NCBI GenBank assembly: GCA_037043235.1
Contig: JAWRVZ010000248.1
Span: 1 to 64,000, forward strand
Reading direction: 5' to 3'
DNA length: 64,000 bases
Origin: Rhodeus uyekii
Lineage: Eukaryota > Chordata > Actinopteri > Cypriniformes > Acheilognathidae
Every line of letters starts with the position of its first letter. Position 1 is the stretch's first letter. Below, piece by piece: positions 43,301 to 49,281 of this stretch. Below the pieces are notes generated by a model, which made no database searches, had not been told where the DNA came from, and saw only the letters and a list, made by a program, of their open reading frames with translations. Both the position numbers and the translations under genes were made by a program.

Positions 43301-46300
43301 CCCTTCAAAGGGTGAATAAGATTTTTTTTATTGTTCTTTAAAGCAGTCTATTATGCTCATGAAGGCTGCATTCATTTGATTAAAAATAGTTAAAAAGATA
43401 ATATTGAGAAATATTATTAAAATTTTTAATAAAAAAAAAAAATGTTTATTCAAAATATTAATTCAGTCTTCAGTGCCACAATGTTTCAAAAAAATCATTC
43501 TGATTGCATGCCGGTTGCAGCTGTGCTGCTTAATATTTTGTGAAAAAAATTAATGAATAGAAAGAACATCATTTATATAATATAGAAAATCTTTTGTAAT
43601 CTTTCAAATTTCATTATACTATAAAAATGTATCTTAGTATTATTTTATTATATAGTATTAAAATATAAAATATAATAAATAATTATATATTAAACAAGTA
43701 TAAATATAAATGTACATTCACATAGATAAAGACCCCAGACATATCAGTGCCCTACAAAAGTGGTTTTAGTCTCGTTTAAAGGTGTGGTAAGCAATTTCTG
43801 GTAAACACTTTTGATATCTGAAATCACCAAAACAAACTTTTTTTATATAGTTTTCATAAAACTTGAAAACATGCAATTTTGTTGCATGAATATCTGAACA
43901 TATAATATATCAAAAAGCTAGCTAGCTTCATGCATTGTTTTGTTTTTGTTGAAGACTTTGTCCAGGTTGGATTCAGACTGATGATCAAAACACAGAACGA
44001 GTGGATCGCATAGTTACATGATTTTGATTTATATGCTGTTGAATGTTTGATGATCGAGTTAGCTTACATGTGTGTAAGCAATCTTCTATCACTCATTTCT
44101 GCTTCCTCACTTGATTTTTAATCCTGAATATAATTCTGTGCGATTTCAGAAAATGTGTAATAGTGCCAACTACCGTGCAAAAGTCATAAATGAGGGAAAA
44201 TCTCATAAATGGCAGGGAAACGGTTAAAATCCAAACATGTGAGAATTGTTAAATCAACAATACATACCTAAACAATCAATTTGAAGCAGATCACTTCATT
44301 GAATTCATATACATTGAATTAGCTGGGGCCCATTCAGAGAGCCTCTGGATTTTATTCAGTTGCAGGCATGTTCTCTGACCGTGTCAAGTGGCGAACAAAA
44401 GAGTTCACAGTGAAACTACTGAGTAGACCACAGAGAAGAAATACAAGCTAGCAGCCAAAAGGTCAAGGGCTGCCTGTTGCTATGGAAATCCTGAAATCGT
44501 ATACTTCCTGTCCCCGACAGTGAACATGGAGATTAATTGTTCAAATTTGGCATTTTAAAAACTGGACCCAAGGGACTGAGATTGACAAAGAGACGCACAT
44601 ATCTTGAAACCAAACCAAACTCATTTAAACATTCATATACTCTGTGTGAAGAAGTAAACCAGGATCAGTGTCCTTAATGTGAAACAAGGTTTGTTCCATT
44701 GGTTTGTTTACTCCATCCTGCCAGTTCAAACACCGTGAGCAGGGCAACAGCAATGCCTCTTTTATTTGGGTTCAGAGGCATGAAGATGAGACTTGTGCGT
44801 GACCTTGATTCAGCTTGTCTTACTACTTTCCATAATCTCTCAAAACTCTAAAAATACATCAGCAGACGCACCATGTGACTTATAAAAAATGTGGCATTGT
44901 GTACAATGTCAAGAGAAGGACAAGTAACCTTATCATATACAGTCCATTTAATAAAGCCATAAGGAAGGAAAGAGGGCTCACACCAAGTGCTGAAAATATA
45001 AAAGATCACCTCTTTCCCCCCTCACAGCAGTTATTCAGACTGGGGCACTCAATAAGACTGTCTAATTACTGAAAGTGCAGCTGCTTCTGAGACACGTTTG
45101 TTTTCATTGGGCTTTTAAAGCAAGGGTAGACTCAAAATCATCACTGGAACAACACAAGAGCTCAACAGACGAGATCCATCGCTTTGATTACGTTTAAGAT
45201 CACTGGTGGCCTTATCCAGCCTCTGTTTCTGTCTGGGTTTACAATGGTGGAGAGGTGTGGTAGTAAAACAACTGTTGAAAAAAAGGTTGCAATAGTTCAG
45301 GATTACTTTTAAGTTTTAACATGATAAATAACAGGATTACTTTTTAAATTTACATTACAAGACAACTTATTTCTTTCAATGAGTATAACTTTCTAATATG
45401 ATAATGGGTCTACAAGCAAGCGGAATACCCTTAGAAACTTTTAGTGTGAAACGGCTAGATGCTTAGCAGATGACAACCAATCGTGTGCCTTATATTTATG
45501 TGTTCCGGACAAACACTGAAACACTGCACGTTACATATAAACAGTGTTTCAATTTTTGAGGGGAAAAATATCAAACGGTGAGAGAAAACATTGATTGGAA
45601 TGAAGTTCAGCTCAGTCAGTAGAGCATTGGTGTTAACAACACTAAGGTCATGGGTTCGATCCCACGGAAAGTAAGAATTAATTCCATGGGTTCCTTAAGT
45701 TGCTTTGGATAAAAGTGTCTGCCAAATGCATGAATGTAAGAAGAGATGCCACAGATGTCGCAAACAGTATGTTAACTCTTCAGGTTTAATGTAAAGTATC
45801 AAATGTAAGCTTATGAATACCCAGACTTTTTTATTAATCCTGGGTAAATTAAAACCCAGGATTCCATTTACCCAGGTTTAGAAGACCCAGGATTAACTAT
45901 ATCAAGTGTAAAAAAATACACCAAGGTATTTCCAGTCTCTCTGTATAATATGAATCCAGACAGTCACAGTAACAGGAGCCAGGGGCACAGCTGGGTCTTA
46001 TGTCAAAGCTCAAACTGTACAACACGCCCAGCCCTCTGACCGCCATCAACTGGCGCTATCCTAAATAAACATAAGGCCCACAACTAATCACAGGGTATTC
46101 CCTGCTCTCACACCTACAGTGAGCACTGATCCTTCAGAGCCTTTGATGTGTCTTTAATCTCAACAAGGAACCAGAGAGGAGAAGGATGCCTGTGTTGCTT
46201 CCCCATAAACTCCCTCGCCATGAACAGAGCCCCATTAAAAGTATAAAGACTTCACTTTTGATTCAAATAAACCACCATCAGGAGCCGCCCAGGGTTTGAA

Positions 46301-48495
46301 AGTTTATTTTAGAAGGTTAAGGAGAACAACCTTTAATTAGGACCGTGCGGAAAACTGAAATGAACCCCTTTTTTACCATCGTTTTTCTGTGGAAACCGGG
46401 CTTGAGAAAGAGACAGAGAAAGAGAGGCGTCTCTCCACCTTTCCCAGATGTGCAACAGCTGTATCAAGTCAACGAGTGCACCCAGTCTTGTGGAGGAGAA
46501 AAATCGTCCTCATGCCAGCCCGAGAAGTCAGTCTTTCTTGAACGGAGGCCCTGTCGGCGGCTCAAAACCCATCCATATCCTGTTTGTGTATGGTCTGCCT
46601 TGCTGCTATTTGGACTACAAGATTAAAATATATCCTTGTGGTGACTGGTCCCATGTGGCAAGATAATACATAAACTCAAGTATGCTACTTGATGTAACAC
46701 TAATTATGGGAGGGTAAAATGCATTATATTAAGCGAATCAAATGCCAGACAGGAACTAGGTCTGCACACTTTTGTCCCGTATGCCTTTAAAATAAACACA
46801 CAGAAACTAAGCCAGATATGCTGCACAAAAATGGACCAGACGACGAAATGAAGTTAAACCCACATGCTTGAACATATTCTTATTATGTAACATGAATGAG
46901 GTCTATATTTGAAATGACTTAACAGGATTAGCGCGCAGCAAGAATGTATATTTTGATGTGAGATGTCTAAAAGGGTGCCTCATGTGAGTCTTATCATTGA
47001 GATCAATGGGTCATTAATCGTATGAAGAGAGAAAGTGGTCGGTTTCATGGAAAGATGGGTCACAGAGTCTGGCTGGCTCTTGTGATGGCTAACTGACGTC
47101 GCAGTGCATCTGTTCCTGGTTGTCTAAATGGTTTGTTGCCGCTCAAGGCTAGCAATCCATTCTGTTTTACAGCTTTGATGATGTGCCATTGCTGCCTCGA
47201 TTGTACAATGTGAAACAGAAAGCTTCTCAGGTAACTTAATTTACACGTACTTTAAAAGTTTCAGTCAGACTAAGATAATAATTTACCTTTTTTAGATATC
47301 AGATATTAAATAAGATATTGCTAATTATGTTGAATAGTGGATGATATGAGTTTTTCAGTGGACAATACATTTCAAAAGTTTGGGGTCAGTACGTTTTCTT
47401 TTAAATCCTTATAATTCATGAAAGATGCATTAACTTCATCAAAAGTGATCCATTTCAAAGTGATTTTATTTCAGTTACATGTTGTTCTTTCTGCTCATTA
47501 AAAAATGACCCAAAATGTTCAACAGTAGTGTTTCCAAGAATCAAGAGGCTTGGCTATACACACTTTAATTAGGGATGCACCAATCATGAATGTTCACGGA
47601 CGATTCCAATTCCATTTTTTTTACAAGCAAAATACTGGTTGCCATTTTCTTTTCTTTATTTAAGCAAATGTATTTGTTGTTTATGACAGACCTCAAACAA
47701 AAAATATCTGTAGCCATTTGAAATTAGATGCATTCACTGAATTGAATCATGATGAAACACATATGTAGCTTGAGCTGTTGTCTTTTATTTAAATTAGATT
47801 TTATAATATTAAGATCTAAAGCAAAAACAGAATGGTCTGACTTTAGATTTGTGACACACCAGGACAAAACTAAAACTGCAAACAGGCTGAATGAAAATCC
47901 AAATTCACTCTCTGAAAGTTGGTGGTACTTATGGAAGAGCAGCAATATAAGTTTCCTTGGTTATCGCTGTGCATTTATAGATAGGTAAGAGGAAAAGAAA
48001 ATACCCGTATCGAAATGGATACCCATTTTTCCAAAGACAGTCAGTTCCCTTCTGAGACATATAAACCTCACCCCCAATTAAATATTTATATTTTTCTTCC
48101 AATATGTTGAGCATTGCAACAGTGAGCTTGCTCTGTCTGGTATAGTATTTTCTCTGCTTGTGCATCCCTGTCTCCACTTTGCGTCCATCTTCAGCATGTC
48201 CCGTCTCTGTCTGGTCTGTGTTAACATCCCGTTTACAGACTTATCATTACACACAAATTACATTTTGCCAAATGATTGAAATGCAGTTTGTGCCATCCAG
48301 TTCCAATTTATAGCCAGTCCATCAGTGCATCTCTAACTTTAATTCACACCATTTCCTTAAGATCATCACAATAAACTGAAAAACAATCTTACCTTGAGAC
48401 TGAGTAAAATCCTCAGGACTCCAACTCTCTGCCACTCCACTGGCAACCATGGCGATGATGCCAACGCAGGCCAAACTCCTCCACACCGTTTCCAT
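6805..48495 (-). CDS. adamts10: ADAMTS10-type secreted metalloprotease, 22 coding exons, 3' end outside window
   Basis: Joined on the minus strand, the 22 exons listed separately give 3057 nt (1019 codons) with every junction in frame. Domains in order: signal peptide 1-22; propeptide to a Lys-Arg cleavage site at 237-238; reprolysin-type zinc protease with HEIGHTFGMNHD at 397-408 (three zinc His and the catalytic Glu 398); disintegrin-like domain; TSR1 with WGHWSPW at 555-561 and CSRTCGGG; Cys-rich domain; spacer; TSR2-4. Known family role: extracellular-matrix protease linked to fibrillin microfibrils. Human ADAMTS10 is about 1100 residues, so roughly 85-90 residues (TSR5 and PLAC) are missing to the left. 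ADAMTS10 is favoured over its paralogue ADAMTS6 by LKRSVSRERYVETL, EEYLIEPL and PHVVYKRSSLR. Some spacer segments look ADAMTS6-like, which is expected in this pair. Confidence 0.93.
7072..7276 (-). CDS. adamts10: adamts10 coding exon 21: TSR3
   Basis: Acceptor CTTTGCCAG/GTGGTGG and donor TCTGAG/GTAGAAG. Encodes WWTGGWSDCSRSCNGGVRTR, then EVLCKRKISATEEKVLDDAA and PCNNHTCPPEWHALDWSE. CSRSCNGG is a TSR core and Asn-His-Thr a potential glycosylation site. It is separated from exon 22 by an intron of only 90 bp. Confidence 0.95.
7359..7460. repeat. Compound GT/AT/AC microsatellite in a 201-bp intron
   Basis: A GT tract passes into an AT tract and then AC tracts, the last interrupted by two copies of the unit CACACGTTAATGCCACACA. 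It fills about half of the intron between exons 20 and 21. The two strands can pair with themselves (GT/AC around an AT core). Confidence 0.95.
7478..7607 (-). CDS. adamts10: adamts10 coding exon 20: TSR2
   Basis: Acceptor TGTCACAG/GCGTTC. Encodes GVQVQQVVCKKQADLSVVYN, then HFCDKKNKPKDKKRPCNLEP and CSP. The Lys-rich CDKKNKPKDKKRPC differs from mammalian sequence but keeps the cysteines. The only in-frame donor is CCAAT/GTGGGTG, a weak match to consensus; joining gives CSPMWWTGGWSDC. The 201-bp intron that follows is largely a GT/AT/AC microsatellite. Confidence 0.87.
8239..8365 (-). CDS. adamts10: adamts10 coding exon 19: end of spacer, start of TSR2
   Basis: Acceptor GTGTTGCAG/GTTTTGG and donor GCAGGAG/GTAACC. 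Encodes VLVREENPGIHYRFNPPVNK and DPLSTYAWHYTSWSRCSALC plus AG, the beginning of the second TSR. Phase 0 in, phase 1 out. Confidence 0.95.
8812..8975 (-). CDS. adamts10: adamts10 coding exon 18: spacer
   Basis: Acceptor TGACACAG/TGTTGAAG and donor GTCATG/GTAATG. Encodes VLKSKGDQYFINGKLTIDTP, then RRFDIAGTTFQYRRPTNEPE and TLEALGPTNMTLIVM. The SLEALGP-like motif is diagnostic for the ADAMTS6/10 spacer. Asn-Met-Thr is a potential glycosylation site. Confidence 0.95.
9380..9560. repeat. Diverged tandem duplication, about 124-bp period
   Basis: GGTGATGGAAATAATAAGAG at 9380 recurs as GGTGATGAAAATAATGAGAT at 9504. Both are followed by a similar GGAAAAA-TATTTCTGTGCTT segment. This lies in the intron between exons 17 and 18. 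No transposon family was recognised. Confidence 0.75.
9964..10044 (-). CDS. adamts10: adamts10 coding exon 17: spacer (81 nt)
   Basis: Acceptor CTTTCTTAG/GTTATG and donor TACTTGG/GTGAGAC. Encodes GYEEVVRIPKGSVFIHIQEL and NVSHNYL, matching the spacer start EVV.IPKGSVHI. Asn-Val-Ser is a potential N-glycosylation site. Enters and leaves in phase 1. Confidence 0.92.
11462..11705 (+). repeat. Dispersed TIR-type repeat copy (family A), truncated
   Basis: Contains CTGTTCAAAAGTTTG, CTGCTCACCAAGGC, TTACTCCAGTGTCACATGAT and GCAGCTTAATATTTTTGTGG in this order. These marks recur at 24825, 27540, 36570, 43300 and elsewhere here. This is a very common fish repeat, probably a non-autonomous DNA element (see the copy at 27540). 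Confidence 0.7.
12152..12300 (-). repeat. tRNA-derived SINE, 3' tail first (minus strand)
   Basis: The plus strand shows CATTTGGCAGACGCTTTTAT, then the reverse complement of a B box (GGGAATCGAACC). This is the same family as 19368, 38541 and 45603, inserted in reverse. The 5' tRNA-like part is degraded. Confidence 0.8.
12305..12585 (-). repeat. Dispersed repeat family A, reverse copy
   Basis: Reverse-oriented marks: AAGAATCCTGAATAAAATGC, AAGCAGCACAACTGTTTTCA, and GACTGGAGTAATGATGCGGA followed by AAATTCAGCTTTACC. It lies next to a reverse SINE copy. Confidence 0.7.
13335..13363. repeat. (CA)n microsatellite
   Basis: An uninterrupted CA run in the large intron between exons 16 and 17. The rest of that intron (10045-15056) shows only repeat fragments and AT-rich sequence, with no exon seen. 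Confidence 0.95.
15057..15180 (-). CDS. adamts10: adamts10 coding exon 16: end of Cys-rich domain, start of spacer
   Basis: Acceptor CTGTGTGCAG/CATGTGG and donor GAAGGAG/GTACAGTG. Encodes HVGCDRILGSDVREDRCRIC, then GGDGSSCQVIEGVFNDSLSE. FNDSL resembles ADAMTS6 more than human ADAMTS10 and contains a potential N-glycosylation site (Asn-Asp-Ser). Confidence 0.95.
17285..17571 (-). mobile_element. Truncated pogo/Tigger-like MITE (copy B)
   Basis: Begins at a TA with CAGTAATCCTTCACCAC. It is similar throughout to the reverse complement of the element at 52651-53025, sharing GCGGCCTCAGTGCATCGC, TACCGCCATATCGGCAGC and GAGAAACTCTCTCAGAGGCT. The far end is missing after about 17571. It lies in the intron between exons 14 and 15. 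Confidence 0.82.
17832..17965 (-). CDS. adamts10: adamts10 coding exon 15: Cys-rich domain
   Basis: Acceptor TGGCTGCAG/GTGGGG and donor TGTAAG/GTAAGAC. Encodes GVKSCSLNCLAEGYNFYTER, then APAVVDGTPCRDDSLDVCVN and GECK. It follows a 6-kb GC-AG intron that holds a DIRS-like element. Phase 1 in, phase 0 out. Confidence 0.96.
18755..19085 (+). repeat. Dispersed repeat family A, diverged copy
   Basis: Contains GATATTTTTGTGGAAACC, TTCTTTGATGAATAGAAA and ending GACCTCAAACCTTTTTGAAT, in the family order. Inner parts are AT-rich and degraded. Confidence 0.65.
19368..19510 (+). repeat. tRNA-derived SINE, complete copy
   Basis: Has a Pol III A-box-like TAGCTCAATCAGTAG and a B box GGTTCGATCC (19419-19428), then AAGTCGCTTTGGATAAAAGT and CTGCCAAATG, the widespread fish SINE/LINE tail. 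A short AT run follows. It is not a tRNA gene, because no complete cloverleaf or acceptor stem is present. Confidence 0.9.
20405..20500 (-). repeat. Dispersed repeat family A, reverse fragment
   Basis: TGACATTAAAGACTGGAGTA followed by ATGATGCTGAAAATTCAGCT, the reverse of the family mark seen at 12440. Confidence 0.7.
21643..23540 (-). mobile_element. DIRS-like retrotransposon, degenerate, with inverted ends (copy A)
   Basis: A left arm (21673-21775) and right arm (23438-23537) form a roughly 100-bp inverted repeat; both contain GAAATCTGACCAATGGTGTG near GTGAAGCA. On the minus strand, 23430-23250 encodes a zinc-knuckle-like DTHDMCMVCLGADHTRLALE, typical of the DIRS gag-like protein. Then 22290-22080 encodes PSTLKVYVEAIAAYQIAWGG, the N-terminal part of a tyrosine recombinase. 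Stops and frameshifts break all ORFs. The element sits in the GC-AG intron of adamts10, antisense to nothing and co-oriented with the gene. Confidence 0.82.
23858..23915 (+). repeat. SINE tail fragment
   Basis: TGAATGCAATGTAAGTCGCT, TTGGATTAAAGCGTCTGCCA and AATGCATGAATGT form the 3' tail of the SINE family seen at 19368. A short reverse tail (CATTTGGCAGGTGCTTTTA) lies just before it at 23826. Confidence 0.8.
24025..24127 (-). CDS. adamts10: adamts10 coding exon 14: start of Cys-rich domain, GC donor
   Basis: Acceptor GTGGGTTAG/GAATGC. Encodes ECPAGSQDFREIQCSDFDSV and PFRGKFYTWKPYRG. The frame-consistent donor is GGGGAG/GCAAGTAT, so the next intron is GC-AG rather than GT-AG. The nearby GT in CAAGTATA would add 4 nt and break the frame. 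Joining here restores the conserved YRGGGVKSCSL block. Confidence 0.9.
24224..24341. mobile_element. Short hAT-type MITE in the exon 13/14 intron
   Basis: Ends CAGGGGTGTTCAATCAG and CAGGTTTGGACACCCATA form imperfect terminal inverted repeats. Flanks ATTTAGAG and ATTTAGAA are an almost exact 8-bp target duplication, the length used by hAT elements. It fills much of a 407-bp intron. Confidence 0.72.
24535..24598 (-). CDS. adamts10: adamts10 coding exon 13: end of TSR1 (64 nt)
   Basis: Acceptor GGATGCAG/GCCAACGG and donor ATTGAT/GTGAGTTTG. It completes an Arg codon and encodes PTVGGKYCLGERKRFRSCNI plus Asp, matching the family stretch GGKYCLGERRRHRSCN. Leaves in phase 0. Confidence 0.93.
24825..25245 (+). 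repeat. Dispersed repeat family A, long copy
   Basis: Runs from ACACTATCGCTCCAAAGTCT through TGCTTACTAAAACTGTATTT, ATGGCCCTTCAGAAATCATT and GGTGCTCAAGAAACATTTAT to ATTGCATCCTTGCTGAACAA. It is one of the most complete copies here and ends only 20 bp before exon 12. Confidence 0.75.
25266..25411 (-). CDS. adamts10: adamts10 coding exon 12: first thrombospondin type 1 repeat
   Basis: Acceptor CTCATTAG/TGGTGC and donor CCCCAG/GTGAGTTG. Encodes WCYKRLCVPYGTRPEGVDGG, then WGHWSPWEECSRTCGGGVSS and SIRHCDSP. WGHWSPWEEC is a full C-mannosylation motif (WxxWxxWxxC), and CSRTCG fits the O-fucosylation consensus. Confidence 0.94.
26293..26400 (-). CDS. adamts10: adamts10 coding exon 11: disintegrin-like domain
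   Basis: Acceptor GTGTTCAG/GAAGTG and donor AAAGGG/GTAAGC. Encodes EVCSELWCMSKGNRCITSSI and PAAEGTICQTSTIEKG, with the six-Cys pattern of the ADAMTS disintegrin-like domain. Phase 0 at both ends. Confidence 0.95.
27540..27818 (+). mobile_element. Dispersed repeat family A, copy with both ends
   Basis: Starts TACACTATTGTTCAACAG and ends CCAAACTTTTGAATGATAGTGTA (last bases at 27793-27815), an imperfect terminal inverted repeat flanked by TA. That supports a non-autonomous Tc1/mariner-type DNA element. No coding capacity. Confidence 0.7.
27882..27914. repeat. (GAT)n microsatellite
   Basis: About ten GAT/ATG triplets with one interruption, 56 bp from the exon 10 donor. Confidence 0.95.
27970..28111 (-). 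CDS. adamts10: adamts10 coding exon 10: end of protease, start of disintegrin-like domain
   Basis: Acceptor TTTTTTAG/CTCTGGC and donor TACGGG/GTACTTG. Encodes SGMGSCLNNVPPKQEFVYPT, then APGQAYDADEQCRFQYGVKS and RQCKYG, the normal link from catalytic to disintegrin-like domain. A GAT-triplet microsatellite lies about 55 bp past the donor. Confidence 0.95.
28497..30812 (-). mobile_element. DIRS-like retrotransposon, degenerate, with inverted ends (copy B)
   Basis: Left arm 28555-28605 (AGGGAACTCAATGCTGTGTC, GCTATGGGAAAG) matches the inverted right arm 30760-30812 (reverse complement AGGGAATTCAATGCTGCATC, GCTATGGGAAGG). The minus strand encodes, in order, a gag-like segment near 30000 (ATDLSLQVTKEEAH, then ATERYQCLNL and KEKDKCFLLD), an RNase H-like piece near 29750, and tyrosine-recombinase pieces at 29360-28960 (AGLTPSTIYIAF, KTACVLAITSQKRAGDLHAL, ILQAFCPPPLQMADQEKLN). 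Frames are broken. A retroelement LTR-like stretch (30500-30745) lies by the right arm. The element sits in the exon 9/10 intron. Confidence 0.85.
31078..31224 (-). CDS. adamts10: adamts10 coding exon 9: zinc-binding motif, second half
   Basis: Acceptor CTTTTCAG/GTTTGGG and donor TTCCTTGA/GTGCGTC. Encodes FGMNHDGVGNPCGVRSQETA, with the third zinc His 407 and Asp 408, then KLMAAHITMKTNPFVWSACS and RDYITNFL. Met in AHITM is the likely Met-turn residue. Phase 2 in and out. Confidence 0.96.
32196..32508. mobile_element. TA-flanked MITE with 16-bp imperfect TIRs
   Basis: Starts TA/CCGTATTTTCCCGC and ends GCGGGAGCATACAG/TA. The two 14-bp ends match as an inverted repeat with three mismatches. Internal GCGGGTTATA motifs recur. 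TA target and size suit pogo/Tc1-mariner MITEs. It lies between exons 8 and 9, about 370 bp from exon 8. Confidence 0.75.
32874..32979 (-). CDS. adamts10: adamts10 coding exon 8: zinc-binding motif, first half
   Basis: Acceptor TGTATCAG/GTCTGGC and donor GGACACAC/GTGAGTC. Encodes GLAPVGGMCEPERSCSINED, then IGLATAFTIAHEIGH. It carries the first two zinc-ligand His (397, 401) and the catalytic Glu 398. The intron splits the active-site motif within the following Thr codon. A GT-rich tract lies just upstream of the acceptor. Confidence 0.97.
33549..33569. repeat. (GGAT)n microsatellite
   Basis: Five GGAT units directly beside the exon 7 donor. Confidence 0.95.
33581..33624 (-). CDS. adamts10: adamts10 coding exon 7: protease domain (44 nt)
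   Basis: A very short exon with acceptor TTTTCAG/GTATGATATC and donor ACACTTG/GTAAGCC. It completes Arg352 and encodes YDICIYKNKPCGTL, conserved word for word in the family. A GGAT tetranucleotide repeat lies about 12 bp past its donor. Confidence 0.95.
34230..34375 (-). CDS. adamts10: adamts10 coding exon 6: protease domain
   Basis: Acceptor CGTTCCAG/CCGTCAC and donor ATCACCAG/GTTAGC. Encodes PSLEVNHHAGKSLDSFCKWQ, then KSILHRNGHGNAIPDNGIAH and HDTAVLIT, matching the ADAMTS10 block HHAGKSLDSFCKWQKS. Enters in phase 0 and leaves two bases of an Arg codon. Confidence 0.96.
36001..36440. mobile_element. Possible DNA transposon remnant
   Basis: AGTGGAACCCGGTAATG at the left and CAGTTCCACTT at the right are inverted. 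TCGAGATAACCGATG occurs at about 36048 and 36307, with a variant near 36390. The pattern of repeated subterminal motifs resembles the 41569 element, but the ends are poorly defined. Confidence 0.4.
36570..36830 (+). repeat. Dispersed repeat family A copy
   Basis: Contains TGCTCACCAAGGCTATTTAT, GCAAAATATTATTACAATTT, ATGAATTTCAGGATTCT and TTTAATGCATCCTTGCTGAA in family order. It lies between exons 5 and 6. Confidence 0.72.
37037..37120 (-). CDS. adamts10: adamts10 coding exon 5: protease domain
   Basis: A 28-codon exon with acceptor GAGGTCAG/GTTGCC and donor GACCAG/GTACTC. Encodes VAKLFQDSSLGNAVNIVVTR followed by LILLMEDQ, a highly conserved stretch of the ADAMTS6/10 catalytic domain. Phase 0 at both ends. 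Confidence 0.94.
37808..38010 (-). CDS. adamts10: adamts10 coding exon 4: furin site and start of protease domain
   Basis: Acceptor CTCCTCAG/ATGAAAAG and donor AATATT/GTAAGC. Encodes DEKPGKSYGWWQRTIKPSP, then QLPLKR/SVSRERYVETLVVADK. Cleavage is expected after Arg238. The site reads P-L-K-R, without Arg at P4, as in the atypical human G-L-K-R. The mature protein would begin SVSRERYVETL, the first strand of the reprolysin domain. Phase 1 in, phase 0 out. Confidence 0.95.
38128..38533 (-). repeat. Interspersed repeat, possibly a solo LTR
   Basis: Read on the minus strand it begins TGTCAGGGTTCTGTCACTTC, has a TATA-like CTATTTAATTC near 38360 and GC-rich AGTTCCCTCG segments. I recall similar sequence as a frequent cyprinid repeat, but the left end and a target duplication are not clear. 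Confidence 0.4.
38541..38690 (-). repeat. tRNA-derived SINE, reverse copy
   Basis: Tail ATGCATTTGGCAGATGCTTT comes first, then AAAGCGACTTACATTGCATT, then reverse B box GGGATCGAACCC at about 38632. It is the same family as 19368 and 45603. Confidence 0.85.
39094..39253 (-). CDS. adamts10: adamts10 coding exon 3: propeptide, middle
   Basis: Acceptor TTTTTCAG/CAAGG and donor ATTG/GTAAGAATG. It encodes QGVIVAGGEEYLIEPL, then PHVVYKRSSLRYQNMDQSCG, which are conserved propeptide blocks. The final Cys is a candidate for the cysteine that keeps the zymogen latent. Frame enters in phase 0 and leaves in phase 1. Confidence 0.94.
40770..40960 (-). repeat. Dispersed repeat family A, reverse diverged copy
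   Basis: Reverse marks CACAATAATAACTTCCATAA, TACAGTAAAATATTAATATT and CAAATGCAGTGTAGGTGAGC. It lies in the intron between exons 2 and 3; otherwise that intron shows nothing clear. Confidence 0.55.
41122..41480 (-). CDS. adamts10: adamts10 coding exon 2: propeptide, first part
   Basis: Acceptor TTTCCACAG/CTGAG and donor CTG/GTGAGC. This encodes AEFLSSLSQYEIAIPVRVG, through LLLNLTLQGGLLSQQFRVEYW, to CHYVGHLQHQPHSSSVALSNCN. It matches the ADAMTS propeptide fold (start EFLSSL.YEI, then YAGHLQ and VAIS). Asn-Leu-Thr is a potential N-glycosylation site. The exon spans codons 35-154 and ends in phase 0. Confidence 0.93.
41569..43283. mobile_element. 1.7-kb pogo/Tigger-like element with exact TIRs
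   Basis: Both ends read CAGTAATACCTCGGTTTACG (followed by AG) as perfect inverted repeats of 22 bp, flanked by TA on each side. Subterminal TACGAGC/GTTTACGAG motifs repeat inside both ends. I find no transposase, so the element is non-autonomous. It begins 88 bp upstream of exon 2 in adamts10 and carries the 25-bp minisatellite at 42662. Confidence 0.88.
42662..42870. repeat. 25-bp CpG-rich minisatellite, eight copies
   Basis: The unit GGCTCCCGCGAATTCGTTCG plus TTCGC repeats eight times with few changes and contains an EcoRI site (GAATTC) each time. A 25-bp period with no stop in any phase gives long open frames on both strands. These are a by-product of the repeat and not evidence of genes. 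Confidence 0.95.
43300..43580 (+). repeat. Dispersed repeat family A copy
   Basis: Contains TATTATGCTCATGAAGGCTG, TAATTCAGTCTTCAGTGCCA, CTGTGCTGCTTAATATTTTG and AATGAATAGAAAGAAC. It directly abuts the right end of the 41569 element. Confidence 0.72.
45603..45741 (+). repeat. tRNA-derived SINE
   Basis: AGCTCAGTCAGTAGAGCATT (A box region), GGTTCGATCCC (B box, 45653-45663) and GCTTTGGATAAAAGTGTCTG with CCAAATGCATGAATGTAA. It is in intron 1 of adamts10. The rest of that 6.9-kb intron has no recognisable exon. Confidence 0.88.
48393..48495 (-). CDS. adamts10: adamts10 coding exon 1: signal peptide
   Basis: The start ATG at 48495-48493 sits in a strong Kozak context (AACCATGG). It opens METVWRSLACVGIIAMVASG, a short charged stretch then a hydrophobic core typical of a signal peptide, with likely cleavage near Gly20-Ala22. 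The exon ends CTCAAG/GTAAGATTG (donor at 48392-48391), leaving one base of the next codon. The same frame is open upstream but has no ATG, so this start is preferred. Where the 5' untranslated part begins is unclear. Confidence 0.88.
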
Positions 48496-49281
48496 GGTTA
48501 CTACAGCAAGCTTCAGTGCAGTGCCCAGCCCTCTGTCCCAACATGTCTTCTGCCCTCTGACGGCCCCACGCTCACCAAAGTGACGCACAGAATTCCAGAG
48601 CCATGGCAGCTTCACTTCTACGTGGATCCTGACACTTCGCCTCTCAGATTTGGAGGTAGAGAATGGGCAGTTCTAAGATGTGTACAACTGAGGATCATCA
48701 ATAAGAGCCTCCCTATTGAGAGAAAAAAAACATGTTAGACAGAGGTGAAAGACAAGGAAGAAAGGGGGAGTCCCTCGGCTAAACGGGTCCTCTCTTACGA
48801 GTCAAACATTTCGGTTTGGGAGGCTCGTTGCACCATGTCGCTAGAGCTAATCAATCATTCCTCCTTTCACATCCAGGGGGAAGGAAAAAACCTGCATTCT
48901 AACCTGGGGGCCACTGTTTCTCTTCACTCTGTCCCTCACCGGAAGAGTGCGAAAGAAAGGAAAGCATTGTGGGGTCAGGAGGGCAAGCTGACGTCAAAGG
49001 CAGGCTATAAAACAAAAAGTCTCAGTTTGAGAATTGCCACAAGTGGGACTTCCTAATGGGATACATTGAGAGAAGACATAGCCTGTGTTTGGAATACTAG
49101 AGTACATACTGTGCACACTGCATATTATTTTTGTAGTAGCATGCAAGTGCGAGCAACACAAAATATAGACACGTAGTTGTTGCGTCACATAATGGCAATC
49201 ACATTGTCACTGTTACATATAACATTTAGTTATATTTAAGATATTTAGCAGATGATTTTTATCCAAAAAACTTATTTTTAA

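Noticed and set aside
46345..46626. 93-codon open frame ending near 46626
   Set aside because: It has no recognisable domain or splice pattern and lies in adamts10 intron 1. This is a chance open frame.
6805..48495. Assignment to ADAMTS6
   Set aside because: Propeptide and catalytic start (LKRSVSRERYVETL, EEYLIEPL) match ADAMTS10 better, though exon 16 and exon 18 spacer segments are ADAMTS6-like. A tree with both paralogues would settle it.
48394..48738. 114-codon frame on the plus strand over the adamts10 start exon
   Set aside because: It is antisense to a signal-peptide exon with strong evidence. The protein has no family match.
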